A DNA stretch of 64,000 bases from Demequina subtropica (GTDB lineage Bacteria; Actinomycetota; Actinomycetes; Actinomycetales; Demequinaceae), in NCBI RefSeq assembly GCF_000971235.1, contig NZ_BBMB01000015.1:1-64000 (forward strand), in the 5' to 3' direction. The translations under genes and the position numbers were made by a program. The notes below the pieces were generated by a model. That model ran no database searches and was not told where the DNA came from. It saw only the letters and a list, made by a program, of their open reading frames with translations. This document shows, piece by piece, positions 1-9,644 of this stretch (position 1 is the stretch's first letter; every line of letters starts with the position of its first letter).

Positions 1-1
1 G

Positions 2-1651
2 CTCGCGGCGCTGATCGTCGTGATGCTCCTGGGCCATTGGCAGGAGATGAAGGCGGTCGGCCAGGCGCAGGGCGCCCTCGCCGCGCTTGCCGAGCTCCTT
101 CCGGACGATGCGGAACGCACCATCCCCGACGGCGGCACCGAGCACGTGAGCATCGGGGACCTCCAGAACGGCGACACCGTCGTGGTGCGCCCGGGAGGTC
201 GCATCCCGGCGGACGGCACCATCGTCAAGGGCGACGCCAGCATCGACGAGTCGATGATCACGGGGGAGTCCGCGCCGGTCGCCAAGCACGAGGGCGACCG
301 CGTGGTCGCAGGCACGGTCGCGACGGACGGGTCGCTCCGCGTCGAGATCACGGCGACGGGCGATGACACCGCGCTCGCGGGCATCCAGCGCATGGTCCAG
401 GACGCGCAGAGCAGCCGTTCGGGCACACGCAGGCTCGCGGACAGGGCGGCGGCCTGGCTGTTCTGGATCGCACTCGCCGCCGCCGCGCTCACCTTCGCGA
501 TCCACGCCGCCATCGGCGATCCCGCCCAGGGCCTCAGCGCCGCGGTCAGCGTCCTGGTGATCGCGTGCCCGCACGCGCTGGGCCTCGCGATCCCGTTGGT
601 GATCGCGATCGCGACCTCGACCAGCGCGAAGCAGGGCATCCTCATCAAGGACACTTCGGCGCTCGAGGCGATGCGGACCGTCGACGCGGTGCTGTTCGAC
701 AAGACGGGCACCCTGACGCGCGGCGAGCACGCGCTCACCGAGGTGGCGAACATCGACCGCTGGGAGGCGGACCGGGTGCTCGCGCTCGCGGCGGCAGCCG
801 AATCCGACTCCGAGCACCCGATCGGCCGCGCCGTGGTCGCCGCAACCCAGGACAAGGGGATCGACGTGCCGACCGCCGAGGGCATCGATGCCGTCCCCGG
901 CAAGGGTGTCCGCGCACGCGTCGACGGCAAGGACGTGGCCGTGGGCGGCCCGGCGCTTCTCGCCCAGCTGGGCGTCGACGTGCCGGACACCCTGGCCGAT
1001 GCGGCGGCCCGATGGCGCTCCACGGGCGGCGCGGTGCTGCACGTGGTGGTCGACGGCGAGGTGGTCGGCGCCTTCACCACCGCGGACCCGATCCGCGACG
1101 AGTCCCGCGAGGCGGTCGAGGCGCTCCACGCGCGCGGCATCGACGTCGCGCTCATCACGGGCGACTCCCGCGCGGTCGCGGAGGCCGTCGCGGGCGAGCT
1201 CGGCATCGACGACGTCTTCGCGGAGGTCCTGCCCGACGACAAGGACAAGGCGGTCGGCGACCTTCAGGGCAAGCGCAAGAAGGTCGCGATGGTGGGCGAC
1301 GGGGTGAACGATGCGCCGGCGCTGGCGCGCGCGGATGTGGGCCTCGCGATCGGCGCGGGAACCGACGTCGCGATGGAGGCCGCCGGCGTGGTGCTCGCGG
1401 GCTCCGACCCGCGCGCGGTCGCGAGCGTGATCACGCTGTCGCACGCGAGCTATCGCAAGATGCGCCAGAACCTCGTCTGGGCCACCGCCTACAACGCGGT
1501 CGCGATCCCGGTGGCGGCGGGGGCGTTCCAGTGGGCGGGCCTCACCATGCCGCCCGCGGTCGCGGCGATCGCGATGAGCCTGTCGACCATCGTGGTCGCG
1601 GCGAACGCGCAGCTGCTCCGGCGCGTGAGCCTCAAGCCGGCAGAGGCCTGA
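2..1651 (+). CDS. CopB-type heavy-metal P1B ATPase, C-terminal part (partial at window edge)
   Basis: A membrane pump that would export copper or silver with ATP. The frame is open to the left edge, so the N-terminus and first membrane helices are missing. Visible motifs: HWQEM just after the edge; the actuator TGES (about nt 260-271); the metal-binding membrane motif CPH in [12 protein letters not shown] (nt 566-574); the phosphorylation site DKTGTLT (from nt 698); an HP motif (SEHPIGRA); and [10 protein letters not shown] in the hinge. A CPH rather than CPC motif places it in the P1B-3/CopB branch, usually linked to Cu(II) or Ag(I). Two C-terminal membrane helices are present and the stop is intact. 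The metal is inferred from the family. Confidence 0.93.
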   Translation, partial: LAALIVVMLLGHWQEMKAVGQAQGALAALAELLPDDAERTIPDGGTEHVSIGDLQNGDTVVVRPGGRIPADGTIVKGDASIDESMITGESAPVAKHEGDRVVAGTVATDGSLRVEITATGDDTALAGIQRMVQDAQSSRSGTRRLADRAAAWLFWIALAAAALTFAIHAAIGDPAQGLSAAVSVLVIACPHALGLAIPLVIAIATSTSAKQGILIKDTSALEAMRTVDAVLFDKTGTLTRGEHALTEVANIDRWEADRVLALAAAAESDSEHPIGRAVVAATQDKGIDVPTAEGIDAVPGKGVRARVDGKDVAVGGPALLAQLGVDVPDTLADAAARWRSTGGAVLHVVVDGEVVGAFTTADPIRDESREAVEALHARGIDVALITGDSRAVAEAVAGELGIDDVFAEVLPDDKDKAVGDLQGKRKKVAMVGDGVNDAPALARADVGLAIGAGTDVAMEAAGVVLAGSDPRAVASVITLSHASYRKMRQNLVWATAYNAVAIPVAAGAFQWAGLTMPPAVAAIAMSLSTIVVAANAQLLRRVSLKPAEA

Positions 1652-1669
1652 GGCTCGCGCCGCGGGGGG

Positions 1670-3013
1670 TCAGCCCGCCGCGAGCTTCTCCAGCAGCAGC
1701 GCCTGCGCGAGCACCATGCGCTCGATCTCGGCCGGGTCGACGCTCTCGTCGGACGCGTGGATCCGCGACTTCTCCATGTCCTCGGGCCCCCAGAGCGCGA
1801 ACTCCGCGGACGGGCAGGCCTCGTGCAGCGTCTGGAGCAGCGGGATCGAGCCGCCCGAGCCGACCTCGCTGACCTCCATGCCGAAGGCCTCCGTCATCGC
1901 CTCGCGCGCCGCCGCGACGGCCGCGCCACCCCCGGGCACCAGGAACGCCGGCGCCGCCTTGACGCGCTTCACCTCGACCTGCGCGCCCCACGGCGCGTGG
2001 GTCTCGAGGTGGGCGACCAGGGCGTCGAGCTCCGCCTCGGGGTTCGATCCGGGCACGATGCGCATGGAGATCTTCGCGCTTGCGGCCGGGTGGATCACGT
2101 TGGAGGAGTCCTTGATCGACGTGATGTCGACGCCGATCGCGTTGATCGACGGCTTGGCCCACAGCCGGTCGGAGATGGTCCCGGTGCCGATCAACGAGAC
2201 CCCCGGCAGCAACGGTGCACCGTCGCGGAAGCTCTCCTCGCTCTGCACCGCCCCCTCCCACGTACCGGTGGTGACGCCTGCGACGGCCACCTCGCCCGCA
2301 TCGTCCACGAGCGAGGACAGCAGGCGCGCGAGCGCCATCATCGCGTCGGGCGCGGCGCCGCCGAAGACGCCCGAGTGGAGCGGGTGGTCGAGCGTGCGGA
2401 CCGTCACGGCGCAGGACACGTCGCCCCGCAGCGCGGTGGTGAGCACGGGCTCGCCCGCGACCAGGTTGCCCATGTCGCACACGACGAACAGGTCGCACTG
2501 GAACAGGTCGGGGTGCGCCTCGACGAACTCCTCGAGGTTGCTCTCGGTCTCCTCCATGCCCTCGAGGATGAGCCGCAGCGTGACCGGAGGCTGCCCGTCG
2601 AACGCGCGCAGCGTGCACAGGTGCGTCGCGATGCCGGACTTGTCGTCGGCGGCGCCGCGGCCGTAGATGCGGCCGTCGTCCTTGACGGTGGGCATGAACG
2701 GCTCGGTGGTCCATCCCTGCGAGACGGCGGCCGGCTGCACGTCGTAGTGCGCGTACAGCACCACCACCGGGGACCCGGGCGGCCCCGCGATCTCGCCGTA
2801 GATGGGCGGATAGCCCCACGGCACGTCCATGAGGCGCGCGTCGGCGAAGCCGGCCTCCTGGACCAGCTCGAGCGTGCGCTGCGCCATCGCGTGCACGGGC
2901 TCCTCGGGATACCCGGGGAACGCGATCGACGGGATCGAGATGAGCTCCTTGAGGTCCTCGATGACGCCGGGCATGAGGTCGTGGACCTTCGCGGCCATGG
3001 ACGATGCGGGCAT
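1670..3013 (-). CDS. M20/M25/M40 family dipeptidase
   Basis: A 447-residue cytoplasmic zinc peptidase of the M20 dipeptidase branch (CNDP/PepV-like), likely cleaving dipeptides. The metal ligand and catalytic motifs are clear: YAHYDVQP, GRGAADDKSG with the bridging Asp, GMEETES with the catalytic Glu pair, CDMGN and a C-terminal IHASDE segment carrying the last His. The dimerisation lid domain lies between. The start has GAAAGG about 11 nt upstream. The gene ends 18 nt from the metal ATPase, which converges on it. The dicarboxylate transporter begins upstream on the same strand with only 29 nt between, so the two may form one peptide or organic-acid operon. Confidence 0.9.
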   Translation of the reverse strand: MPASSMAAKVHDLMPGVIEDLKELISIPSIAFPGYPEEPVHAMAQRTLELVQEAGFADARLMDVPWGYPPIYGEIAGPPGSPVVVLYAHYDVQPAAVSQGWTTEPFMPTVKDDGRIYGRGAADDKSGIATHLCTLRAFDGQPPVTLRLILEGMEETESNLEEFVEAHPDLFQCDLFVVCDMGNLVAGEPVLTTALRGDVSCAVTVRTLDHPLHSGVFGGAAPDAMMALARLLSSLVDDAGEVAVAGVTTGTWEGAVQSEESFRDGAPLLPGVSLIGTGTISDRLWAKPSINAIGVDITSIKDSSNVIHPAASAKISMRIVPGSNPEAELDALVAHLETHAPWGAQVEVKRVKAAPAFLVPGGGAAVAAAREAMTEAFGMEVSEVGSGGSIPLLQTLHEACPSAEFALWGPEDMEKSRIHASDESVDPAEIERMVLAQALLLEKLAAG

Positions 3014-3042
3014 GGGTGAACGCCTTTCCGTGCGGATGCGGA

Positions 3043-4389
3043 TCAGAAGAATGCGCCGATGAGCGCGCCGACCACGACTGTAGTGACCGAGAGGATCGCC
3101 ATCGGCACGAAGAAGCTGTGGTCGAGCAGCTTGGTGCCCAGCTTGGTCGACCCGGTCTCATCGAAGTTGGCCGCCGCGATCTGAGGACCGTTGGCGGGAA
3201 GCGTGTAGACGCCGCCGAGGCCGCCGGCCCACATGCCGGCGACAGTGCCGACGGGCAGGCCCGCGGCGAGCCCGATGGGGACGATGGTGTTGGTCGCGGT
3301 CGACTGGCTGGTGGTCATCGCTGCGACCAGGAACACCGCGAGCGCGAAGATGAAGCGGAAGTCGGTGACCCAGGAGCCGACCGTGGAGACGATGTAGTCC
3401 TCGTGCGCGGCGATGAAGGTCGCCGTGAGCCACGCGATGCCGAACAGCGCGATCGCCGCGACCATGCCCGCCTTGAACACGGACTGGTCGGGCACCGATG
3501 CGACCTTGGGCCGGCCCACGAAGATGATGATCGCGCTGACGACGAGCATCACCAGGATGATCGTGACCCCCATGCCGACGCGCACCTCCTCGCCGTCGAC
3601 CGTGTAGGTGGGGCGCAGGACCTCGAAGATGCCGAACATCACGATCGCGAGCACGCCCAGCAGGAACGTGATCGCCGCGTTCCTGCCGCGCGACGTGTAG
3701 GTGAGGTGCGCCGTGGAGCTGCCCCCCGCATCGTCCCGGAGGGCAGCGACGGCGCCGGCCGCGATGCGCTCCTGGATCTCCGGGTCGTCGTCCATGTCCT
3801 TCCACATGCGGTTCACCACGAGCGACGTCACCACGATGCCGATGACGCACGCGGGGAACGTGATCGCGAGGATCTGCGCGAGCCCGAGGTTGTACGGCGC
3901 GACATCGGTGAAGGCGAGCATCGCGGCCATGGCGGCGGACACCGGCGAGGCGGCGAGCGCGATGCCCGACTGGACCACCGTGACCGTGAGCGGCCGTGCC
4001 GGCCGGATGCCGTTCTTGACGGAGAGGTCGTAGACCACGGGCAGCAGCGGGAAGACGATGTTGCCGGTCCCGGCGCCCGCGCAGAACAGGAACGCGGTGA
4101 GCGGTGCGATGACCGTGATCTGCTTGGGGCGCTTCTCGATCACGCGCGCCGCCATGGCGACCATCCAGTCGATGCCGCCCGCGGCCTGCATGAGCGCCGC
4201 CGACGTGACCACGCCGAGGATGATGCCGATCGCGGTGATGGGGGCCTCGCCCGGCGCTTCCCCGAAGAGGAACACGAGCACGAACATGCCGACGCCGCCC
4301 CAGATGCCGACGCCCACCCCTCCGGCGCGTGTTCCCAGCACGATCGAGCCGAGCACCACGATCGCCTCGAGCACGAAGCTGATGGTCAT
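3043..4389 (-). CDS. Dcu family anaerobic C4-dicarboxylate transporter
   Basis: A 448-residue polytopic inner-membrane carrier. The N-terminus (VVLGSIVLGTRAGGVGVG), the AGAGTGNIVFPLLPVVY segment and the ASPVSAAMAAML segment match the DcuA/DcuB family, which exchanges succinate, fumarate, malate and aspartate. About ten to twelve hydrophobic segments are visible. A GGAGGGG ribosome site precedes the ATG. It lies 29 nt upstream of the dipeptidase on the same strand and probably shares its mRNA. Dcu carriers are typical of fumarate respiration, but no fumarate reductase is in view, so the exact substrate is inference. Confidence 0.88.
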   Translation of the reverse strand: MTISFVLEAIVVLGSIVLGTRAGGVGVGIWGGVGMFVLVFLFGEAPGEAPITAIGIILGVVTSAALMQAAGGIDWMVAMAARVIEKRPKQITVIAPLTAFLFCAGAGTGNIVFPLLPVVYDLSVKNGIRPARPLTVTVVQSGIALAASPVSAAMAAMLAFTDVAPYNLGLAQILAITFPACVIGIVVTSLVVNRMWKDMDDDPEIQERIAAGAVAALRDDAGGSSTAHLTYTSRGRNAAITFLLGVLAIVMFGIFEVLRPTYTVDGEEVRVGMGVTIILVMLVVSAIIIFVGRPKVASVPDQSVFKAGMVAAIALFGIAWLTATFIAAHEDYIVSTVGSWVTDFRFIFALAVFLVAAMTTSQSTATNTIVPIGLAAGLPVGTVAGMWAGGLGGVYTLPANGPQIAAANFDETGSTKLGTKLLDHSFFVPMAILSVTTVVVGALIGAFF

Positions 4390-4482
4390 GGTCCGCCCCT
4401 CCGGGGCCGGTGGAGGCCCTGAATACGGACATTACGCGCGCGCTCCGACACGCGCCCGTCGAGGGACGATGCGGCGCCCGGG
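4390..4482. other. Short intergenic region upstream of the Dcu gene
   Basis: This 93-bp gap between the Dcu start and the xylB stop holds an AT-richer stretch (AATACGGACATTA) about 35-45 bp upstream of the Dcu ATG that may contain its promoter. I see no clear terminator hairpin. Confidence 0.3.
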
Positions 4483-5910
4483 TCAGCCCGCGTAGGCCGC
4501 CGCGGCCGCGGCGTACGCCGTCATGATCTCCGGCCGGGTGTCCTTCTCGGGTGCCGCGACCACCGCGAGCGGCCACTCCGGCCGCGAGCCGGTGAGCGCC
4601 CACGCCGCCTGCACCGCTGCGCCCGCCGCGACGTACTCGCCGGGCTCGGGGACCTCGACGGGCACGTCGAACACCTGCGCGGCGATGGCCTGCACCGCGG
4701 GGTTCTGCGCCGATCCGCCGACCAGCAGCGCGCGCGTCGCGGACACCCCCGCGGACAGGATCGCCTCCATGCCGACGGCCTGGGCCGCGAGCATGCCCTC
4801 GATCGCGGCGCGTGCCATGTTCGCGCGCGTGGTGTTGGCCAGCGTCATCCCCGACAGCGTCGCGGTGGCGTCCGGCAGGTTCGGGGTGCGCTCGCCCTCG
4901 AAGTAGGGGACCAGGGTGAGGCCGCCTGCTCCGGGCTCCGCGGAGAGCGCGAGGGCGCCGAGCTCGTCGTAGTCGACGCCCAGCACGCGGGCGAACGCGT
5001 CGAGCACGCGCGAGGCGTTGAGCGTGCACACGAGCGGCAGATGCTCGCCCGACGCGGAGGCGAAGCCCGCCACGATCCCCGTCGCGTCGCGGAAGCCCTG
5101 CTCGGTCACCGCGAACACGGTCCCGGACGTGCCGAGCGAGATCACCGCGTCGCCCACCGCGGCCCCGAGGCCCAGGCCCGCCGCGGCGTTGTCGCCTGCG
5201 CCGGGACCCACCAGGCAGCCCTCGTGGCCGGCGATCTCGGGCAGGACCGTGCCCGCGCTCTCGCCGGGCCCGAGCACGCGCGGGACCACCGCATCGTGCC
5301 CCAGCGCGGCGATCAGGAGGTCGCGGTCGTACTCGCCCGTGGCGGCGCTCCAGTAGCCCGTGCCGGAGGCGTCCGAGCGGTCCGTGGTGAGCGCCTCCAG
5401 ATCCGGTCCCAGCGGGGACGAGCCGTCAGGCCCGTAGCCCCGGAGCCGCCACGTCAGCCAGTCGTGGGGGAGGGCCACGGCGGCGACGCGCGCGGCGTTC
5501 TCGGGCTCGGCGTCGCGCAGCCAGCGCAGCTTGGTCGAGGTGAACGATGCGACGGGCACCAGGCCCGTCCTGTCGGCCAGCGCATCGACGCCGAGCTCGG
5601 CGATGAGGTCCGCCGCCGCGCCCGCGGAGCGCGTGTCGTTCCACAGCAGCGCGTCGCGGACCACCTCTCCCGAGGCGTCGAGCGCGACCATCCCGTGCTG
5701 CTGCCCGCCCACGGAGATCGCGGCGACGTCGGAGAGGCCGCCCGCCTCGGCGAGGGCGGCGAGCAGCGCGTCCCACCAGAACGCCGGGTCCACGGACGTG
5801 CCGTCCGGGTGCGACGCGCGTCCGGTGCGCACCACGGCTCCCGTGTCGAGGTCGCGGATCACCACCTTGCAGGACTGGGTGGAGGAGTCGACGCCGGCGA
5901 CGAGGGTCAT
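4483..5910 (-). CDS. xylB: Xylulokinase
   Basis: Phosphorylates D-xylulose to xylulose 5-phosphate, feeding the pentose phosphate pathway. It is 475 residues long, normal for FGGY kinases. The N-terminal phosphate-binding motif [10 protein letters not shown], the GQQHGMV segment, [11 protein letters not shown], and the C-terminal [21 protein letters not shown] plus [11 protein letters not shown] are typical of XylB. GAAAGG lies upstream of the ATG. It follows xylA on the same strand after 95 nt containing a strong hairpin, so it is probably co-transcribed with partial read-through and is under the same xylose control. Confidence 0.95.
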   Translation of the reverse strand: MTLVAGVDSSTQSCKVVIRDLDTGAVVRTGRASHPDGTSVDPAFWWDALLAALAEAGGLSDVAAISVGGQQHGMVALDASGEVVRDALLWNDTRSAGAAADLIAELGVDALADRTGLVPVASFTSTKLRWLRDAEPENAARVAAVALPHDWLTWRLRGYGPDGSSPLGPDLEALTTDRSDASGTGYWSAATGEYDRDLLIAALGHDAVVPRVLGPGESAGTVLPEIAGHEGCLVGPGAGDNAAAGLGLGAAVGDAVISLGTSGTVFAVTEQGFRDATGIVAGFASASGEHLPLVCTLNASRVLDAFARVLGVDYDELGALALSAEPGAGGLTLVPYFEGERTPNLPDATATLSGMTLANTTRANMARAAIEGMLAAQAVGMEAILSAGVSATRALLVGGSAQNPAVQAIAAQVFDVPVEVPEPGEYVAAGAAVQAAWALTGSRPEWPLAVVAAPEKDTRPEIMTAYAAAAAAYAG

Positions 5911-5946
5911 GCGCGGGCCTTTCGCTGATCAGGAGGAGAAGGGAGG

Positions 5947-5989
5947 GGCGCCCCGCCCGCCCCAAGGAGGGAGGGCGGGGCGGGGCGCC
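5947..5989 (-). terminator. Strong GC hairpin between xylA and xylB
   Basis: Arms GGCGCCCCGCCCGCCC (5947-5962) and GGGCGGGGCGGGGCGCC (5973-5989) pair almost perfectly around a 10-nt purine-rich loop. There is no T run, so it may be a partial terminator or an mRNA-stabilising stem that lowers xylB relative to xylA. Confidence 0.6.
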
Positions 5990-6005
5990 AGGGAGGGGGA
6001 GAAGG

Positions 6006-7196
6006 TCAGCGTGCGCCCATGAGGTGCTCGACCGCGAGCTGCTGCAGGCGGACGAAGCCGAAGCCCTTGCCGTTGTAGTAGGCATCGGCGTCGAAGTCCT
6101 CGTAGGCCGAGGTGTCGGCGAGCAGGTCGGAGACGGACTCGCCCGCGCCGAGCGTGGTCTGCGCGAGCTCGTGCTGCTTGGTGGCCGCGATGGCCTCCTG
6201 CACCTCGGGGTCGGCACGGAACGCGGCGGCGCGCTCCTTGAGCGCGAGGTACATCCGCATGTTCGCCCGGGCGGACTCCCACACGCCGTCGAAGTCCTCG
6301 GTGCGCGAGGGCTTGTAGTCGAAGTGGCGCGGGCCCGTGTAGGACGGGCCGCCGTCGGGGCCGCCGTTCTCGAGCAGGTCCACGAGCGCGAACGCGTTCT
6401 GGAGGTCGCCGTGGCCGAACACCAGGTCCTGGTCGTACTTGATGCCACGCTGGCCGTTGAGGTCGATGTGGAACAGCTTGCCCTGGTACAGCGCCTGCGC
6501 GATGCCGGCGGTGAAGTTCAGGCCGGCCATCTGCTCGTGGCCTACCTCGGGGTTGAGGCCCACGAGCTCGGGGTGGTCGAGCGTCTCGATGAACGCCATC
6601 GCGTGGCCCACGGTGGGGAGGAGGATGTCGCCGCGGGGCTCGTTCGGCTTGGGCTCGATCGCGAACTTGAGGTCGTAGCCCTTCTCCAGCACGTAGGCGC
6701 CGAAGATGTTCGCCGCCTCGCGGTAGCGCTCGAGGGCGACGCGGATGTCCTTCGAGAAGTCGTACTCGGCACCCTCGCGGCCGCCCCACATGACGAAGGT
6801 CGTCGCGCCCAGCTCGGCGGCGAGGTCGATGTTGCGCAGCACCTTGCGCAGCGTGAAGCGGCGCACCGCGCGGTCGTTGGACGTGACGCCGCCGTCCTTG
6901 AACACGGGGTGCGTGAAGGTGTTGGTGGTGATCATCGGGATCTTCATCCCGGTCTCGTCGCACGCCTTCTTCAGCGCGTCGATCGCCGCGCGGCGGTCCG
7001 TGTCCGAGCAGCCGAACGGGAAGAGGTCGTCGTCGTGGAACGTCATGCCGTACGCGCCGAGCTCGGCGAGCTTGTGGATCGCCTCGACCGCGCCGAGCGG
7101 CCCGCGCGTCGCGGTGCCGAACGGGTCCGCGGCCGGCCAGCCGATGGTCCAGAGGCCGAACGTGAAGTGATCGGCCGGGGTGGGGGTGAGCGACAT
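6006..7196 (-). CDS. xylA: Xylose isomerase
   Basis: Interconverts D-xylose and D-xylulose in the cytoplasm as a metal-dependent TIM-barrel tetramer. It has 396 residues, the length of the compact actinobacterial class I enzymes. Visible signatures are FGLWTIGW, the catalytic His in [11 protein letters not shown], the metal ligands in [11 protein letters not shown] and [13 protein letters not shown], and [28 protein letters not shown] upstream of ATG is a modest ribosome site. It is the first gene of the xylA-xylB unit and is divergent from a ROK repressor, with a palindrome over its promoter. Confidence 0.97.
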   Translation of the reverse strand: MSLTPTPADHFTFGLWTIGWPAADPFGTATRGPLGAVEAIHKLAELGAYGMTFHDDDLFPFGCSDTDRRAAIDALKKACDETGMKIPMITTNTFTHPVFKDGGVTSNDRAVRRFTLRKVLRNIDLAAELGATTFVMWGGREGAEYDFSKDIRVALERYREAANIFGAYVLEKGYDLKFAIEPKPNEPRGDILLPTVGHAMAFIETLDHPELVGLNPEVGHEQMAGLNFTAGIAQALYQGKLFHIDLNGQRGIKYDQDLVFGHGDLQNAFALVDLLENGGPDGGPSYTGPRHFDYKPSRTEDFDGVWESARANMRMYLALKERAAAFRADPEVQEAIAATKQHELAQTTLGAGESVSDLLADTSAYEDFDADAYYNGKGFGFVRLQQLAVEHLMGAR

Positions 7197-7229
7197 GCTC
7201 GAACTCCATTCGTCATTGAGCGGGTTAAA

Positions 7230-7272
7230 ATGTTCCCGCAGGAAACATATACCCGACGCGGGGTGCCGTCAA
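7230..7272 (-). promoter_or_regulatory. xylA promoter with overlapping XylR-type operator
   Basis: On the minus strand TTGACG (7267-7272) and TATATG (7246-7251) form a promoter with a 15-bp spacer. The near-palindrome ATGTTCCCGCAGGAAACAT (7230-7248) covers the -10 and start region. This is the expected place for repression by the divergent ROK protein. The assignment to XylR is inference from position. Confidence 0.6.
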
Positions 7273-7438
7273 AGCGGGGCTCGGGCGAGGTCGCACCGGC
7301 GGCGGTCCGGTCCGCGGCCTGAGCGTCCCGAGCCGGGTCGCACGCCGCGATTCCGCGTCCTCACCGCCCCGATCGGCGGTGGTGGGGGACCCGGCGAGCG
7401 GGAGTCCCGGGCATACTGACGAGCACGAAGGAGGAACG

Positions 7439-8620
7439 ATGCCAGAGGCGATGGGGATCACGGACGCGACCGACGAGTCGCCCGCGGAGGCGCGCGTCGC
7501 CGCCGCGCGCGGCAGCCGGAACGACCACACGCGCCGTCACAACCTCTCGGCCCTCCTCACCGCGGTCCACTACGGCGGCCCGCTCACGCGCGCGCAGCTC
7601 ACGCGCGACACCGGCCTCAACCGCTCGACCATCGGCGGCTTGGTGACGGAGCTCGCGGAGCTCGGGCTCGTGGTCGAGGACGCCGCCGCGGAGACGGGCG
7701 CGGTCGGGCGCCCGAGCCTCATCGTGCGCCCGCGGCGCGACGTGGTCGCGCTCGCGCTCCACCCCGATGTGGACGCGCTCGAGCTGGGCGCCGTCGCGAT
7801 CGACGGCACGGTGCTCGCGCGCCGGCGCACCTCGGTCAGCGCCCCGCCCACGCCCGCCGATGCGGTGGCGTTCGCATGGGAGGCGGCCCGCGAGGTCGCG
7901 GCGGAGCTCGACGGGCCGCGCGTCGCCGGGCTTGGTGCCGCGGTGCCGGGCCTGGTCTCGGTCGGCGGGGAGGTGGTGGTCGATGCGCCGCACCTCGGCT
8001 GGCGCGAGGTGTCGTTCAAGGAGCGGCTCGCGGAGGCGCTCGAGCTCCCCGTGACGGTGGGTAACGACGCCAACATGGGCCTGAGGGCGGAGTGGAGCTT
8101 CGGGGCCGCGCGCGGCATCGACACCGTGGTCTACCTCAACGGATCCGCTTCGGGCATCGGTGGTGCGGCGCTCGTGGGTGGGCGGATGCTCCGCGGCGGG
8201 CGCGGCTACGGCGGCGAGTTCGGCCACATGATGATCCGCTCGGACGGCGAGCGCTGCTCGTGCGGCCGCCGCGGCTGCCTCGAGACCGAGGTCAACGCCC
8301 CACGCCTCGACGCCGCCGCGCACGACGACGCGGCGCTCGACGCCTACGCCGAGACGCTCGCCCTCGCGATCGCGAACCTCGAGTGCGCCTTCGACCCCGA
8401 TGCGGTGCTCCTCGCGGGCTACCTGGGCGGGCTGTTCGACGTGCGCCGTGAGCTGGTCCAGCAGCGCGTCCGCGCGCTCGCGTTCCGGCCCGACGCGGAG
8501 GACGTGGCGATCGCCCGGGCCGCGCTCGGCGGCAACCGGCTGCTCATCGGCGCGGCAGAGCGCGCGTTCGCGGCGCTGCTGCAGGATCCCGCCGGCACGG
8601 CGCTGACGGTGTCCGCGTGA
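7439..8620 (+). CDS. xylR: ROK family transcriptional repressor (XylR-like)
   Basis: A 393-residue regulator with an N-terminal winged helix-turn-helix (LTRDTGLNRSTIGGLVTELAELGLV, about residues 55-85) and a ROK sugar-kinase-like domain. The latter contains GNDANMGLRAEW, the GGAALVGGRMLRGG segment and the zinc-binding cysteine cluster CSCGRRGCLE. The frame is open 60 nt further upstream, but GAAGGAGGA six bases before the ATG at 7439 decides the start. It is divergent from xylA, so it most likely represses xylAB in the absence of xylose. Its stop overlaps the next gene by four bases. Confidence 0.9.
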   Translation: MPEAMGITDATDESPAEARVAAARGSRNDHTRRHNLSALLTAVHYGGPLTRAQLTRDTGLNRSTIGGLVTELAELGLVVEDAAAETGAVGRPSLIVRPRRDVVALALHPDVDALELGAVAIDGTVLARRRTSVSAPPTPADAVAFAWEAAREVAAELDGPRVAGLGAAVPGLVSVGGEVVVDAPHLGWREVSFKERLAEALELPVTVGNDANMGLRAEWSFGAARGIDTVVYLNGSASGIGGAALVGGRMLRGGRGYGGEFGHMMIRSDGERCSCGRRGCLETEVNAPRLDAAAHDDAALDAYAETLALAIANLECAFDPDAVLLAGYLGGLFDVRRELVQQRVRALAFRPDAEDVAIARAALGGNRLLIGAAERAFAALLQDPAGTALTVSA

Positions 8621-9567
8621 TCACGGTCGGGGTGCCGTCGGTCGAGGTCGCCGAGGCGCTGGGCGACCCGGGGGAGGGCGCCCGCGTGATCGTGTGGAAC
8701 CCCGCCGAGAGCGAGGTCCCGGAGGCCGAGCGCGACCGCATCGTGCTCATGTGCATGCCGCACTGGACGGGCGGGCGCCGCGTCTACGGGCGCCTTGCCC
8801 AATGCCCGAACCTGCGTGTGATCCAGATCGCCTCGGCGGGCTACGAGCACATCGCGCCGTTCGTCCCGCCGGGCGTCGCGCTCGCGAACGCGCGCGGCGT
8901 GCATGACACGCGCGTCGCCGAGATGACGCTGCTGCTCGCCCTCGCGTCCCAGCGGCGCCTGCCGCAGTTCCTCGACGCGCAGCGTCGCGGCGCGTGGGAG
9001 CCCGATCAGGACGCGCCCTCGCTCGCCGACTCGCGCGCGCTCATCGTGGGCTACGGGAGCATCGGTGAGGCGATCGCGGTGCGCCTGCGCGCGAGCGAGG
9101 TGCACGTCGAGGGGGTCGCGCGCACCGCGCGCACCGCTCCCGACGGGACGTTGGTCCACGCGATCGCGGACGTCCATGGCGTGCTGCCGAGCTTCGACCT
9201 CGTCATCGTGGTCACCCCGCACACGGAGGAGACCGACAAGCTCGTCGATGCGGGCTTCCTCGCCGCCATGAGGGACGATGCGCTGCTCATCAACGTCGGG
9301 CGCGGCAAGGTGGTCGACACCGAAGCCCTGCTCACCGAGCTCGAGAGCGGGCGCCTGCGCGCCGCGCTCGACGTCACCGATCCCGAGCCGCTTCCCGACG
9401 GCCACCCGCTGTTCCACGCGCCCGGGTGCATCGTGGTGCCGCACATCGCCGGCACCGAGCGTCTCACCAACCGTCGCTACACGGACCTGGTGCGCCGTCA
9501 GATCGACGCGCTCGTGCGCGGCGAGGAACCCGTCAACATGGTGCTGATAGGCGCCTTCCCCGCGTAG
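8617..9567 (+). CDS. D-isomer-specific 2-hydroxyacid dehydrogenase
   Basis: A 316-residue NAD(P)-dependent dehydrogenase. The Rossmann motif is IVGYGSIGEAIAVRL, the catalytic Arg lies in LINVGRGKVVDTEAL, the Glu in DVTDPEPLPDGHPL and the His in PHIAGTE. It starts with GTG overlapping the xylR stop (GTGA), so it is translationally coupled to the repressor. The substrate cannot be read from the sequence: glyoxylate/hydroxypyruvate or a sugar-derived 2-keto acid are possible. The coupling to xylR hints at a role linked to pentose metabolism, but this is weak inference. Confidence 0.88.
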   Translation: MITVGVPSVEVAEALGDPGEGARVIVWNPAESEVPEAERDRIVLMCMPHWTGGRRVYGRLAQCPNLRVIQIASAGYEHIAPFVPPGVALANARGVHDTRVAEMTLLLALASQRRLPQFLDAQRRGAWEPDQDAPSLADSRALIVGYGSIGEAIAVRLRASEVHVEGVARTARTAPDGTLVHAIADVHGVLPSFDLVIVVTPHTEETDKLVDAGFLAAMRDDALLINVGRGKVVDTEALLTELESGRLRAALDVTDPEPLPDGHPLFHAPGCIVVPHIAGTERLTNRRYTDLVRRQIDALVRGEEPVNMVLIGAFPA

Positions 9568-9644
9568 CCCCCCATCGCGGGGAAGGCACCGCCCCTCAGG
9601 CCCGAGCACATCGCGCTCGGTGAACGACCCCCCTCACGCTCAGG

